A DNA stretch of 64,000 bases from Rubrivivax rivuli (GCF_004016505.1 NZ_SACR01000002.1:558001-622000); one strand, 5' to 3'; positions 35,236 to 43,686 are shown, counted from the stretch's first letter. A program made the numbers and translations. Notes: generated by a model from the letters alone, not told the origin.

Positions 35236-36020
35236 TGAGCGAACGCCGTATCGGCGAGGTCATCCTCGACGTCAAGAACATCAGCCTGCGTTTCGGCGGC
35301 GTGAAGGCGCTCACCGACATCAGCTTCAACGTGCGCGAGCACGAGGTGCGTGCCATCATCGGCCCCAACGGCGCCGGCAAGAGCAGCATGCTCAACTGCA
35401 TCAACGGCGTGTACTCGCCGCAGGAAGGGCAGATCACCTTCCGCGGCAAGACCTTCAGCCACATGAACAGCCGCCAGGTGGCAGAGATGGGCGTGGCGCG
35501 CACCTTCCAGAACCTGGCGCTCTTCAAGGGCATGAGCGTGCTCGACAACATCATGTCGGGCCGCAACCTGAAGATGAAGAGCAACCTCTTCCAGCAGGCC
35601 ATCCGTTTCGGCGCCGCCGAGCGTGAAGAAGGCGAGCACCGCGAGTTCGTCGAGAAGATCATCGACTTCCTCGAGATCCAGGCCTACCGCAAGACACCCG
35701 TGGGCCGCCTGCCTTACGGCCTGCAGAAGCGCGTGGACCTGGGCCGCGCACTGGCGATGGAGCCGCAGGTGCTGCTGCTCGACGAACCCATGGCCGGCAT
35801 GAACGTGGAAGAGAAGCGCGACATGAGCCGCTTCATCCTCGACGTGAACGACGAGTACGGCACCACCATCGTGCTCATCGAGCACGACATGGGCGTGGTG
35901 ATGGACATCAGCGACCGCGTGGTCGTGCTCGATTACGGCAAGAAGATCGGTGACGGCACGCCCGAAGCGGTGCGCGCCAACCCCGAGGTCATCAGCGCCT
36001 ACCTCGGAGCGGGTCACTGA
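35235..36020 (+). CDS. livG: Liv-type ABC transporter ATP-binding protein (LivG-like)
   Basis: A 261-residue ATPase of the hydrophobic amino acid transporter (HAAT) class. Walker A is GPNGAGKSS at residues 43-51; the signature is LPYGLQKRVDLGRALA and Walker B is VLLLDEPMAGMN, with the switch His in IEHDMGVVMDI. The insert ARTFQNLALFKGMSVLDN is typical of LivG. It overlaps the ligase stop by one base and is followed by the permease after 1 base. The symbol reflects family only; the substrate may be a carboxylic acid and not leucine. Confidence 0.93.
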   Translation: MSERRIGEVILDVKNISLRFGGVKALTDISFNVREHEVRAIIGPNGAGKSSMLNCINGVYSPQEGQITFRGKTFSHMNSRQVAEMGVARTFQNLALFKGMSVLDNIMSGRNLKMKSNLFQQAIRFGAAEREEGEHREFVEKIIDFLEIQAYRKTPVGRLPYGLQKRVDLGRALAMEPQVLLLDEPMAGMNVEEKRDMSRFILDVNDEYGTTIVLIEHDMGVVMDISDRVVVLDYGKKIGDGTPEAVRANPEVISAYLGAGH

Positions 36021-36021
36021 C

Positions 36022-36951
36022 ATGGGCTTCTTCATCGAAACCGTCATCGGCGGGCTCATGAGCGGCATGCTCTATTCGCTGGTGGCCCTGGGCTTCGTGC
36101 TCATCTTCAAGGCCAGCGGCGTCTTCAACTTCGCACAGGGCGCGATGGTGCTGTTCGCGGCGCTGGCGATGGCGCGCTTTGCCGAATGGTTCCCGGCGCT
36201 GCTGGGGCTGGACAACAAGCTCATCGGCAACCTGCTGGCCTTTGCGGGCGCCATGGTGGTGATGGTGGCGGTGGCCTGGCTGATCGAACGCCTGGTGCTG
36301 AGCAAGCTGGTGAACCAGGAAGGCATCACGCTGCTGATGGCCACCTTGGGCATCGCGTATTTCCTCGACGGCTTCGGGCAGACGCTCTTCGGCAGCGCCA
36401 TCTACAAGATCGACGTCGGCCTGCCGAAAGATCCGCTCTTCCTGCTGGAAAGCGTGTTCCAGGGCGGCGTGCTCGTGAACAAGGAAGACCTCTACGCCGC
36501 CGGCATCGCCGCGGCGCTGGTGATCGCGCTCAGCGTGTTCTTCCAGTACACCAGCACCGGCCGCGCGCTGCGTGCCGTGGCCGACGACCACCAGGCGGCA
36601 CAGAGCATCGGCATCCCGCTGAACCGCATCTGGGTCATCGTCTGGAGCGTGGCCGGCTTCGTGGCTTTGGTGGCCGGCATGATCTGGGGCAGCAAGCTCG
36701 GCGTGCAGTTCTCGCTGAGCCTGGTGGCGCTGAAGGCGCTGCCGGTGGTCATCCTGGGCGGCCTCACCAGCGTGCCCGGCGCCATCATCGGCGGGCTGAT
36801 CATCGGCGTGGGCGAGAAGGTCAGCGAGGTCTACCTCGGCCCGACGCTCGGCGGCGGCATCGAGATCTGGTTCGGCTACGTGCTGGTGTTGTTCGTGCTC
36901 CTCGTGCGGCCGCAAGGGCTGTTCGGCGAGAAGATCATCGATCGGGTCTAG
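36022..36951 (+). CDS. livH: Liv-type ABC permease (LivH-like)
   Basis: A 309-residue inner-membrane permease. The start at 36022 (MGFFIETVIGGLMSGMLY) follows the livG stop by one base; a longer frame from 35950 lies inside livG. About eight hydrophobic segments are seen. The family strings VALGFVLIFKASGVFNFAQG near the start and VVILGGLTSVPGAIIGGLII near the end match LivH. The cytoplasmic loop RALRAVADDHQAAQSIGI is the ATPase-contact region. It ends before an intergenic repeat that precedes livM. Confidence 0.94.
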   Translation: MGFFIETVIGGLMSGMLYSLVALGFVLIFKASGVFNFAQGAMVLFAALAMARFAEWFPALLGLDNKLIGNLLAFAGAMVVMVAVAWLIERLVLSKLVNQEGITLLMATLGIAYFLDGFGQTLFGSAIYKIDVGLPKDPLFLLESVFQGGVLVNKEDLYAAGIAAALVIALSVFFQYTSTGRALRAVADDHQAAQSIGIPLNRIWVIVWSVAGFVALVAGMIWGSKLGVQFSLSLVALKALPVVILGGLTSVPGAIIGGLIIGVGEKVSEVYLGPTLGGGIEIWFGYVLVLFVLLVRPQGLFGEKIIDRV

Positions 36952-36955
36952 ACAT

Positions 36956-37032
36956 GCGACCCCCACGCTCACTTCGTTCGCTGCCCCCCGAGGGGGCGCA
37001 GGCCTCCCTTGGGGCGGCCCGGCGGGAGGCCT
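36956..37032. repeat. REP/BIME-like intergenic repeat between livH and livM
   Basis: The 80-base spacer is densely structured: ACTTCGTTCGCTG, then CCCCCC-GA-GGGGG (36984-36996), then 9-bp perfect arms AGGCCTCCC (37000-37008) and GGGAGGCCT (37024-37032), ending one base before the livM ATG. This pattern is common between genes in Acidovorax/Variovorax/Rubrivivax-type genomes (recalled, not searched). It could stabilise or attenuate the operon transcript. Confidence 0.7.
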
Positions 37033-37033
37033 G

Positions 37034-38110
37034 ATGCTGTACAGAGAAAACGGGCAGTTCAAGACCAGCTACCGGGCCGACCAGCAGGTCTTCCCGATCA
37101 CGCAAGACCGCGTTGCCATCCTCGCGCTGCTGGCCTTCGCGGTGCTGGCGGTGCCGGTGCTGGCCGACGAGTACCTCTTCCGCGCCATCCTCATCCCCTT
37201 CCTGATCCTGTCGCTGGCGGCACTGGGGTTGAACATCCTGGTGGGCTACTGCGGGCAGATCAGCCTGGGCACCGGCGCCTTCATGGCGGTGGGCGCTTAC
37301 GCGGCCTACAACTTCTTCGTGCGCATCGAGGGCATGCCGCTCATCGTGGCGCTGCTGCTCGGCGGGCTGTGCGCCACGGTGGTGGGCGTGTTCTTCGGCA
37401 TCCCTTCGCTGCGCATCAAGGGCCTGTACCTCGCGGTGGCCACGCTGGCGGCGCAGTTCTTCGTCGACTGGGCCTTCCTGCGCATCAGCTGGTTCACGAA
37501 CAACTCGCCCTCGGGCTCGGTGAGCGTCTCGAACCTCTCCTTCTTTGGCATCTCCATCAACACGCCCCACGAGAAGTACCTGTTCTGCCTGGGCATCGTG
37601 GTGCTGTTCGCATGGCTGGCCAAGAACCTGGTGCGCGGGCACATCGGCCGCGAGTGGATGGCCATCCGCGACATGGACGTGGCCGCTGCCGTCATCGGCA
37701 TCCGTCCCGTCTACGCCAAGCTCACGGCCTTTGCCGTGAGCAGCTTCATCGTCGGCGTGGCCGGCGGGCTGTGGGGATTCGTGCACCTGGGCAGTTGGGA
37801 GCCCGCGGCCTTCAGCATCGACCGCAGCTTCCAGCTGCTGTTCATGATCATCATCGGCGGGCTGGGCTCGATCATGGGCTGCTTCTTCGGCGCGGCCTTC
37901 ATCGTCATCCTGCCCATCTTCCTGAACCGCGCGCTGCCGGCCGTGGGCGACCTGTTCGGCGTGGAGATCAGCACCGCCGCCGTGGCGCACAGCGAGCTGA
38001 TGATCTTCGGCGCACTCATCGTCTTCTTCCTCATCAAGGAACCGCACGGCCTGGCACGACTCTGGTCGACCGCCAAGGAAAAGATGCGGCTGTGGCCCTT
38101 CCCTCACTGA
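37034..38110 (+). CDS. livM: Liv-type ABC permease (LivM-like)
   Basis: A 358-residue inner-membrane permease. The N-terminal 45 residues (MLYRENGQFKTSYRADQQVF) are hydrophilic, longer than in many LivM proteins; the hydrophobic core follows with about nine segments. Family strings are LAALGLNILVGYCGQISLGTG, GIPSLRIKGLYLAVATLAAQF and IIIGGLGSIMGCFFGAAFI. The ATPase-contact loop is REWMAIRDMDVAAAVIGI. The start is separated from livH by the repeat, so translation needs its own site; no clear Shine-Dalgarno is visible because the repeat arm occupies that position. Confidence 0.94.
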   Translation: MLYRENGQFKTSYRADQQVFPITQDRVAILALLAFAVLAVPVLADEYLFRAILIPFLILSLAALGLNILVGYCGQISLGTGAFMAVGAYAAYNFFVRIEGMPLIVALLLGGLCATVVGVFFGIPSLRIKGLYLAVATLAAQFFVDWAFLRISWFTNNSPSGSVSVSNLSFFGISINTPHEKYLFCLGIVVLFAWLAKNLVRGHIGREWMAIRDMDVAAAVIGIRPVYAKLTAFAVSSFIVGVAGGLWGFVHLGSWEPAAFSIDRSFQLLFMIIIGGLGSIMGCFFGAAFIVILPIFLNRALPAVGDLFGVEISTAAVAHSELMIFGALIVFFLIKEPHGLARLWSTAKEKMRLWPFPH

Positions 38111-38141
38111 CACCCACCCTCAGACGTTCGGAGACAAGACC

Positions 38142-39470
38142 ATGAAACTCAGCACCCTGGCCCTGGCCGCCACCCTGGCTGCCGGCAGCCTGTTCACCGC
38201 CACGGCCGCGCTCGCGCAGGCCAAGGTGCAGTTCTTCCCCAGCCTCACCGGCCGCACCGGCCCCGTGGCGCCCAACGCCACGCCGTTTGCGAACGGCTAT
38301 GCCGACTACATGAAGCTCGTGAACGCGCGCGGCGGCATCAACGGTGTGCAGACCCTGGTGGAAGAGTGCGAGACGGCCTACGCCACCGACCGCGGCGTGG
38401 AGTGCTATGAGCGCCTGAAGGGCAAACACGGCGGCGCCACGGTGTTCCAGCCGCTGTCCACCGGCATCACCTTCGCGCTGACCGAGAAGATCCCGAACGA
38501 CAAGATCCCGATGATCACTTCGGGCTACGGCCGCAGCGACAGCCAGGACGGCGGCGTCTTCAAGTGGAACTTCCCGCTGATCGGCCATTACTGGGTGGCC
38601 GGCGACACCGTGCTGCAGCACATCGCCAAGAAGGAAGGCGGCTGGGACAAGCTCAAGGGCAAGAAGATCGCCGTGGTCTACCACGACAGCCCCTTCGGCA
38701 AGGAGCTGCTGCCCATCATTCAAGAGCGGCAGAAGATGCACGGCTTCGAGGTGCAGCTGCTGCCGGTGCCGGCACCGGGCGTGGAGCAGAAGGCCATCTG
38801 GCTGCAGGTGCGCCAGCAGCGCCCTGACTTCGTGATCATGCAGACCTGGGGCGTGATGACGGCCACCGCGCTGAAGGAAGCCATCGCCACCGGCTACCCG
38901 CGCGAGAAGATGTTCGGCACCTGGTGGAGCGGCGCCGAGCCCGATCTCAAGGACGTGGGCGCCGCTGCCAAGGGCTACAGCGCGGTGATGATGCAGCACG
39001 GTGCCGAGCCGCAGGCCGCCGTGGTGAAGGAGATCCTGGACAAGGTGCACGCCAAGGGCCAGGGCACCGGGCCGAAGGACGAAGTGGGTCAGGTGCTCTA
39101 CATGCGCGGCGTGGTCGGCGCGATGCTGGCCGTCGAAGGCGTGCGCGCGGCGCAAGAGCGCTTCGGCAAGGGCAAGGTGATGACGGGCGAGCAGGCGCGC
39201 TGGGGCTACGAGAACCTCGACCTCACGCAGGCCAAGCTGGATGCACTCGGCTTCAAGGGCGTGATGCGGCCGGTCTCCACCAGCTGCTTCAACCACATGG
39301 GCTCGGCCTGGGCGCGTGTGCACACCTGGGACGGCGCCAAGTTCACCTGGGCTTCTGACTGGCTGCAGGCCGACGAGCAGCTGATCAAGCCCATGGTCAA
39401 GGCCTCGGCCGAGAAGTACGCCGCCGAGAAGAAGCTGACGCGCCGCGCACCGGCAGACTGCCAGAGCTGA
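38142..39470 (+). CDS. Liv-type ABC substrate-binding protein
   Basis: A 442-residue periplasmic binding protein with a signal peptide cut near ALAQA (MKLSTLALAATLAAGSLFTA then TAALAQA). The mature part has the HAAT pattern: FFPSLTGRTGPVAPNATPFANG, NARGGINGVQTLVEE, VYHDSPFGKELLP and WGVMTATALKEA. It is longer than LivK (about 370), in the size class of the binding proteins for aromatic or other acids. The ribosome-binding site GGAGACAAGACC is identical to that of the Bug gene at 42684. The ligand is probably the same acid activated by the neighbouring ligases (inference). Confidence 0.92.
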   Translation: MKLSTLALAATLAAGSLFTATAALAQAKVQFFPSLTGRTGPVAPNATPFANGYADYMKLVNARGGINGVQTLVEECETAYATDRGVECYERLKGKHGGATVFQPLSTGITFALTEKIPNDKIPMITSGYGRSDSQDGGVFKWNFPLIGHYWVAGDTVLQHIAKKEGGWDKLKGKKIAVVYHDSPFGKELLPIIQERQKMHGFEVQLLPVPAPGVEQKAIWLQVRQQRPDFVIMQTWGVMTATALKEAIATGYPREKMFGTWWSGAEPDLKDVGAAAKGYSAVMMQHGAEPQAAVVKEILDKVHAKGQGTGPKDEVGQVLYMRGVVGAMLAVEGVRAAQERFGKGKVMTGEQARWGYENLDLTQAKLDALGFKGVMRPVSTSCFNHMGSAWARVHTWDGAKFTWASDWLQADEQLIKPMVKASAEKYAAEKKLTRRAPADCQS

Positions 39471-39474
39471 AGCC

Positions 39475-40281
39475 ATGAGCGCCCCGCTCCTCAACGTCAA
39501 CGGCATCGAGGTCATCTACAACCACGTCATCCTGGTGCTCAAGGGCGTGAGCCTGCAGGTGCCCGAGGGCGGCGTGGTGGCCTTGCTGGGTGGCAACGGT
39601 GCCGGCAAGACGACCACGCTGCGCGCGGTGAGCAACCTGCTCGCCGGCGAGCGCGGCGAGGTCACCAAGGGCAGCATCGAACTGCGCGGCGAGCGCATCG
39701 AGAAGCTCAGCACCTCGGCGATGGTGGAGCGGGGCGTGATCCAGGTGATGGAGGGGCGGCACTGCTTTGCGCACCTGTCCATCGAAGAGAACCTGATGAC
39801 GGGCGCCTACACGCGCAAGGACGGCAAGGGCGCCATCAACGCCACGCTGGAGAAGGTCTACAACTACTTCCCGCGCCTGAAGACGCGGCGGGGCAGCCAG
39901 GCGGCCTACACCAGCGGTGGCGAGCAGCAGATGTGCGCCATCGGCCGCGCGTTGATGGCCAACCCGAAGATGGTGCTGCTCGACGAGCCCAGCATGGGCC
40001 TGGCGCCGCAGATCGTGGAAGAGGTCTTCGAGATCGTGAAGGACCTCAACCAGCGCGAGAAGGTCACCTTCCTGCTGGCCGAGCAGAACACCCACATGGC
40101 GCTGCGCTACGCCGACCACGGCTACATCCTGGAGAGCGGCCGCATCGTGATGGAAGGCGCCGCGAAAGACCTGCGCGAGAACGAGGACGTGAAAGAGTTC
40201 TACCTCGGCATGGGTGGTGGCGACCGCAAGAGCTTCAAGGACGTGAAGAGCTACAAGCGCCGCAAGCGTTGGTTGTCATGA
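39475..40281 (+). CDS. livF: Liv-type ABC transporter ATP-binding protein (LivF-like)
   Basis: A 268-residue ATPase. Walker A is GGNGAGKTTTLRAV, the signature YTSGGEQQMCAIGRALM and Walker B MVLLDEPSMGLAPQIV, with the LivF-specific AEQNTHMALRYADHGYILESG. The C-terminus carries a basic extension after the usual end (RKSFKDVKSYKRRKRWLS) not found in E. coli LivF. It starts 4 bases after the binding-protein stop and overlaps the next small gene by 4 bases. It completes the G-H-M-K-F transporter set. Confidence 0.93.
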   Translation: MSAPLLNVNGIEVIYNHVILVLKGVSLQVPEGGVVALLGGNGAGKTTTLRAVSNLLAGERGEVTKGSIELRGERIEKLSTSAMVERGVIQVMEGRHCFAHLSIEENLMTGAYTRKDGKGAINATLEKVYNYFPRLKTRRGSQAAYTSGGEQQMCAIGRALMANPKMVLLDEPSMGLAPQIVEEVFEIVKDLNQREKVTFLLAEQNTHMALRYADHGYILESGRIVMEGAAKDLRENEDVKEFYLGMGGGDRKSFKDVKSYKRRKRWLS

Positions 40282-40574
40282 GCGACGACGACTTCGGCCT
40301 CGCGCTGCCCGCCTTCAAGCCCGACGAGGCGCTGCAAGCCCTGCAGCGCGCCGCGCGCGACCTGAAGCTCAGCGCCCGCAGCGCCGGCTTCGAACTGCGC
40401 GGCAAGCCCGTGCTGCAGGCCAGCGTGGAAGGCGATGCCATGCAGGTGCGCCTGGCCCGCAAGCTGGCGATGACGCCCGAGTGGGACCGCCACACCGTGC
40501 GCAACGCCGCCGAGCAGCGCAAGCTGATCGATGAACTGAAGAAGCGCCTGGCCCGCTGGGACCAGGAAGACTGA
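40278..40574 (+). CDS. Small soluble protein of the Liv-ligase operon, unknown function
   Basis: A 98-residue protein with no signal peptide or membrane helix. The N-terminal part is acidic (MSDDDFGLALPAFKPDEA), then comes a helical stretch and a basic C-terminal helix (AAEQRKLIDELKKRLARWDQ). The middle (LSARSAGFELRGKPVLQASV and VRLARKLAMTPEWDRHTVRN, given as separate blocks) looks like a small alpha/beta fold. The ATG overlaps the livF stop, so it is co-translated with the transporter. No family is recognised. The base composition and frame match its neighbours, which supports a real gene. Confidence 0.82.
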   Translation: MSDDDFGLALPAFKPDEALQALQRAARDLKLSARSAGFELRGKPVLQASVEGDAMQVRLARKLAMTPEWDRHTVRNAAEQRKLIDELKKRLARWDQED

Positions 40575-40602
40575 AACGACCTCCACCCCAAGCAGGCGCC
40601 GC

Positions 40603-41856
40603 ATGCAGCCCGACCCCCTGGAGACCCGCAGCCCGGCTGAACGCGAGGCTGCGCTGGCGCAGGCCCTGCCCGTGCAGGTGCAAGCCGCGATGGCCGTGCC
40701 GGCGATGGCCGCGCGGCTGCAAGGCGTGGACGCAGCCGGCATCACCAGCCTCTCGGCACTGGCGACGCTGCCCGTCACGCGCAAGCACGAGCTGCTCGAT
40801 GCGCAGAACGCGCAGCGCGGCAGCGATGCCTTCGGCGGCTACTCGGCGCTGGGCTGGGCCACACAGCGTGCGCTGCGGCCGGCACGGCGCGTCTACCAAT
40901 CGCCCGGCCCGATCTACGAACCCGAAGGCTTCGCCGCCGACTACTGGCGCGTGGCCCGGGCGATGCGCGCCGCAGGCTTCACGGCCGGCGACCTGGTGCA
41001 CAACAGCTTCAGCTACCACCTCACGCCCGGCGCATGGATCATGGAAAGCGGCGCGCACGCCTTGGGCTGCACCGTCTTCCCCGGCGGCGTGGGCAACACC
41101 GAGCTGCAGCTGCAGGCCATGCAGCACCTGCGCCCCAGCGCCTACACCGGCACGCCGAGCTTCCTGCGCATCCTGCTGGAGAAGGCGGCCGAGACCGGCG
41201 TGCAACTGCCCAGCCTGCAGAAGGCGCTGGTCAGCGGCGAGGCCTTCCCGCCCAGCCTGCGCGACTGGCTGCTGGAGCGTGGCATCGCCGGTTACCAGGC
41301 CTACGCCACTGCCGATGTCGGCGTCATCGCCTACGAAACCAGCGCCCGCGAAGGCCTGGTGGTGGATGAGGGCGTGATCGTGGAGATCGTGCGCCCGGGC
41401 ACCGGCGACGTGCTGCCCGATGGCGAGGTGGGCGAGGTGGTGGTCACCACCTTCAACGCCGACTACCCGATGCTGCGCTTCGGCACCGGCGACCTGAGCG
41501 CCGTGTTGCCCGGCCCCTGCCCCACCGGCCGCACCCACACGCGCATCCAGGGCTGGATGGGCCGCGCCGACCAGACGGCCAAGGTGCGCGGCATGTTCGT
41601 GCACCCCAGCCAGGTGGCCGACGTTCTCAAGCGCCACCCCGAACTGGGCCGCGCGCGCCTGGTGGTGGAGGGCGAGATGGCCAACGACCGCCTCACCCTG
41701 CACGCCGAGACCGCCAGCGCCGCTGCAGGCCTGCAGGCCGCCGTGGCCGCGAGCGTGCGTGACCTCACCAAGCTGCGCTGCGACGTGCAATTGCTGCCCC
41801 CGGGCAGCTTGCCCAACGACGGCAAGGTGATCGAGGACAAGCGCAGCTACGCCTGA
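40603..41856 (+). CDS. Phenylacetate-CoA ligase-like (PaaK family) adenylate-forming protein
   Basis: A 417-residue protein of the PaaK/F390-synthetase branch, much shorter than the ligase at the operon start. Seen are LPVTRKHELLD (N-terminal family motif), AGDLVHNSFSYHLTPGAW, YTGTPSFLRILLEKA, YATADVGVIAYE (A5-like), LRFGTGDLSAVLPG (Asp that binds ribose) and the C-terminal VRGMFVHPSQVADVLK. The usual P-loop SSGTTG is absent: the corresponding place reads YQSPGPIYEPEG. It may therefore bind ATP differently or be a special clade. Its co-location with the transporter suggests it activates the imported acid. Confidence 0.85.
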   Translation: MQPDPLETRSPAEREAALAQALPVQVQAAMAVPAMAARLQGVDAAGITSLSALATLPVTRKHELLDAQNAQRGSDAFGGYSALGWATQRALRPARRVYQSPGPIYEPEGFAADYWRVARAMRAAGFTAGDLVHNSFSYHLTPGAWIMESGAHALGCTVFPGGVGNTELQLQAMQHLRPSAYTGTPSFLRILLEKAAETGVQLPSLQKALVSGEAFPPSLRDWLLERGIAGYQAYATADVGVIAYETSAREGLVVDEGVIVEIVRPGTGDVLPDGEVGEVVVTTFNADYPMLRFGTGDLSAVLPGPCPTGRTHTRIQGWMGRADQTAKVRGMFVHPSQVADVLKRHPELGRARLVVEGEMANDRLTLHAETASAAAGLQAAVAASVRDLTKLRCDVQLLPPGSLPNDGKVIEDKRSYA

Positions 41857-41872
41857 GCAGCGCCGGCCGGCT

Positions 41873-42499
41873 TCAGGACAGGGTCAGCCAGATCTCGTTG
41901 CGGCGCAAGAACCACGGCATCAGCGGCGGGTCGTAGCGCGAGAACACCGGCTCGCCGGCCCAAGCCATCTGCGCCTCGGTGAGGGCCTTCTGCAGCTGCC
42001 CCAGGTGCTCGTCGTAATTGGCCTGCGACCAGGTGCCGCGGTAGCGGATGACAGCAACCTTCGTGGCCGGCACCTCGCGCAGCTTCACACGCGCATCCAG
42101 CGGCTCGGGCGCGGTGGCCAGGCTCACGCTGGCCGGCAGCACGAACTGCACCACGAAGCGGTCTTCGCCGCTGGCCGTCTGCGTCACCGGTGCCGTCATG
42201 GCCATCTTCATGGGCGCGGCCGTCTGCGTGACGGGGGCCGTCATCGCCATCTTCCGCTCGCCCTTGTTCTTGCCGAAGATGTAGCCGGCCAGGATGGGGA
42301 AGGCCGTGTTGCCGGCGGTCTCTGACGTGCCGGTCACTTCCACCTCGGCCACGACGTAGGGCGCGTACTGGCGGATCTCCACCGCGCCGAGCTGGCGCAC
42401 GAGTTCGAAGGCGGGTTCTTCGGTGGCCATGGCAGCAGGGGCGGCCATGGCCAGGAGGCCCGCGCCCAGCAGGCCGTGCAGTGCAGAGCGTCGAATCAT
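41873..42499 (-). CDS. SOUL-family haem-binding protein, exported
   Basis: A 208-residue protein. The start at 42499 (MIRRSALHGLLGAGLLAMAA) gives a signal peptide; the longer frame to 42736 overlaps the Bug gene antisense. The body has the SOUL pattern VEIRQYAPYVVAEVEV, two copies of KMAMTAPVTQTA (the conserved MTAPV motif doubled within 30 residues), and a C-terminal YDPPLMPWFLRRNEIW. SOUL proteins bind haem or hydrophobic ligands; the role of bacterial periplasmic members is not known. It is convergent with the ligase gene, 16 bases apart. Confidence 0.9.
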   Translation of the reverse strand: MIRRSALHGLLGAGLLAMAAPAAMATEEPAFELVRQLGAVEIRQYAPYVVAEVEVTGTSETAGNTAFPILAGYIFGKNKGERKMAMTAPVTQTAAPMKMAMTAPVTQTASGEDRFVVQFVLPASVSLATAPEPLDARVKLREVPATKVAVIRYRGTWSQANYDEHLGQLQKALTEAQMAWAGEPVFSRYDPPLMPWFLRRNEIWLTLS

Positions 42500-42683
42500 G
42501 GAGCGCCTGAAGGTGGAAGGGGTGCCGAGTGTGCAGCCAGCGCTGCGCCCCGGCGAGCAAGAGGGCCAAAGGCGTGATGACCTCACACCGGCCAAGCGAT
42601 AAGTAGTTCCCGACGTGACCCCGCCACCCGGCGGTCCTAACATCGCGCCCGTTGACCACCGTCCGTCCCCTGGAGACAAGACC

Positions 42684-43661
42684 ATGAAGACCCAGATCAA
42701 GACCCTCACCGCCCTGGCAGCGGCCTTCGTGGCCACCAGCAGCTTCGCCTACCCCGACAAGCCCATCACCATGGTCGTGCCGTTCGCGGCGGGCGGTCCC
42801 ACCGACAAGGTGGCCCGCGACCTCGCCGAGGTGCTGCGCAAGAACCTGAAGAACCAGACCATCATCATCGAGAACGTGGGCGGGGCCGGCGGCACGCTGG
42901 GCGCGGCCAAGGTGGCCAAGGCCGCTCCCGATGGCTACACCTTCCTGCTGCACCACATCGGCATGGCCACCGCGCCGGCCCTGTACCGCAACCTGTCGTT
43001 CAAGGTGCTGGAAGACTTCGAGTACGTGGGCATGGTCAACGACGTGCCGATGACGCTGATCGGCCGCCCCACGCTGCCGGCCAACAACTACGCCGAGCTC
43101 GTGAAGTGGCTGGAAGCCAACAAGGGCAAGATCAACCTGGCCAACGCCGGCCTGGGCGCTGCTTCGCACCTGTGCGGCCTGCTCTTCCAGCAGAACCTGA
43201 AGATCGACATGACCACCGTGCCCTACAAGGGCACCGCGCCGGCCATGACCGACATTCTGGGCGGTCAGGTCGACATCATGTGCGACCAGACCACCAACAC
43301 CACCGGCCAGATCGAAGCCGGCAAGGTCAAGGCCTACGCCGTCACCACGCTCAAGCCGCTGAGCACGCCCGCCCTGAGCAAGCTGCCCACGCTGGATTCG
43401 CAAGGCCTGAAGGGCTTCAACGTCTCCATCTGGCACGGCCTGTACGCGCCCAAGGGCACGCCCAAGGCCATCGTCGACCAGGTGAACACCGCGCTGCGCG
43501 CCGCGCTGAAGGACCCCGAGTTCATCAAGCGCCAGGAAGCCCTGGGCGCCGTGGTTGTCAACGACAACCGCATCAACCCCGCCGACCACAAGAAGTTCGT
43601 GGAAGCCGAGATCAACAAGTGGGGCCCGGCCATCAAGGCGGCCGGCCAGTACGCTGACTGA
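42684..43661 (+). CDS. Bug-family (TctC-like) solute-binding protein
   Basis: A 325-residue periplasmic protein with a signal peptide ending in SSFA (MKTQIKTLTALAAAFVATSS). The mature N-terminus YPDKPITMVVPFAAGGPTDK is the Bug signature, followed by VENVGGAGGTLGAAKVAKA-type loop (here IENVGGAGGTLGAA) and PDGYTFL. Bug proteins bind carboxylates such as citrate, aspartate or pyridine carboxylates. There are no TctA/TctB membrane partners nearby, which is usual for the many orphan Bug genes of Burkholderiales. It has its own leader and terminator, so it is monocistronic. The ribosome-binding region matches the Liv binding-protein gene base for base. Confidence 0.94.
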   Translation: MKTQIKTLTALAAAFVATSSFAYPDKPITMVVPFAAGGPTDKVARDLAEVLRKNLKNQTIIIENVGGAGGTLGAAKVAKAAPDGYTFLLHHIGMATAPALYRNLSFKVLEDFEYVGMVNDVPMTLIGRPTLPANNYAELVKWLEANKGKINLANAGLGAASHLCGLLFQQNLKIDMTTVPYKGTAPAMTDILGGQVDIMCDQTTNTTGQIEAGKVKAYAVTTLKPLSTPALSKLPTLDSQGLKGFNVSIWHGLYAPKGTPKAIVDQVNTALRAALKDPEFIKRQEALGAVVVNDNRINPADHKKFVEAEINKWGPAIKAAGQYAD

Positions 43662-43686
43662 AACACGGCAGCCTGCGCGCAACAAG

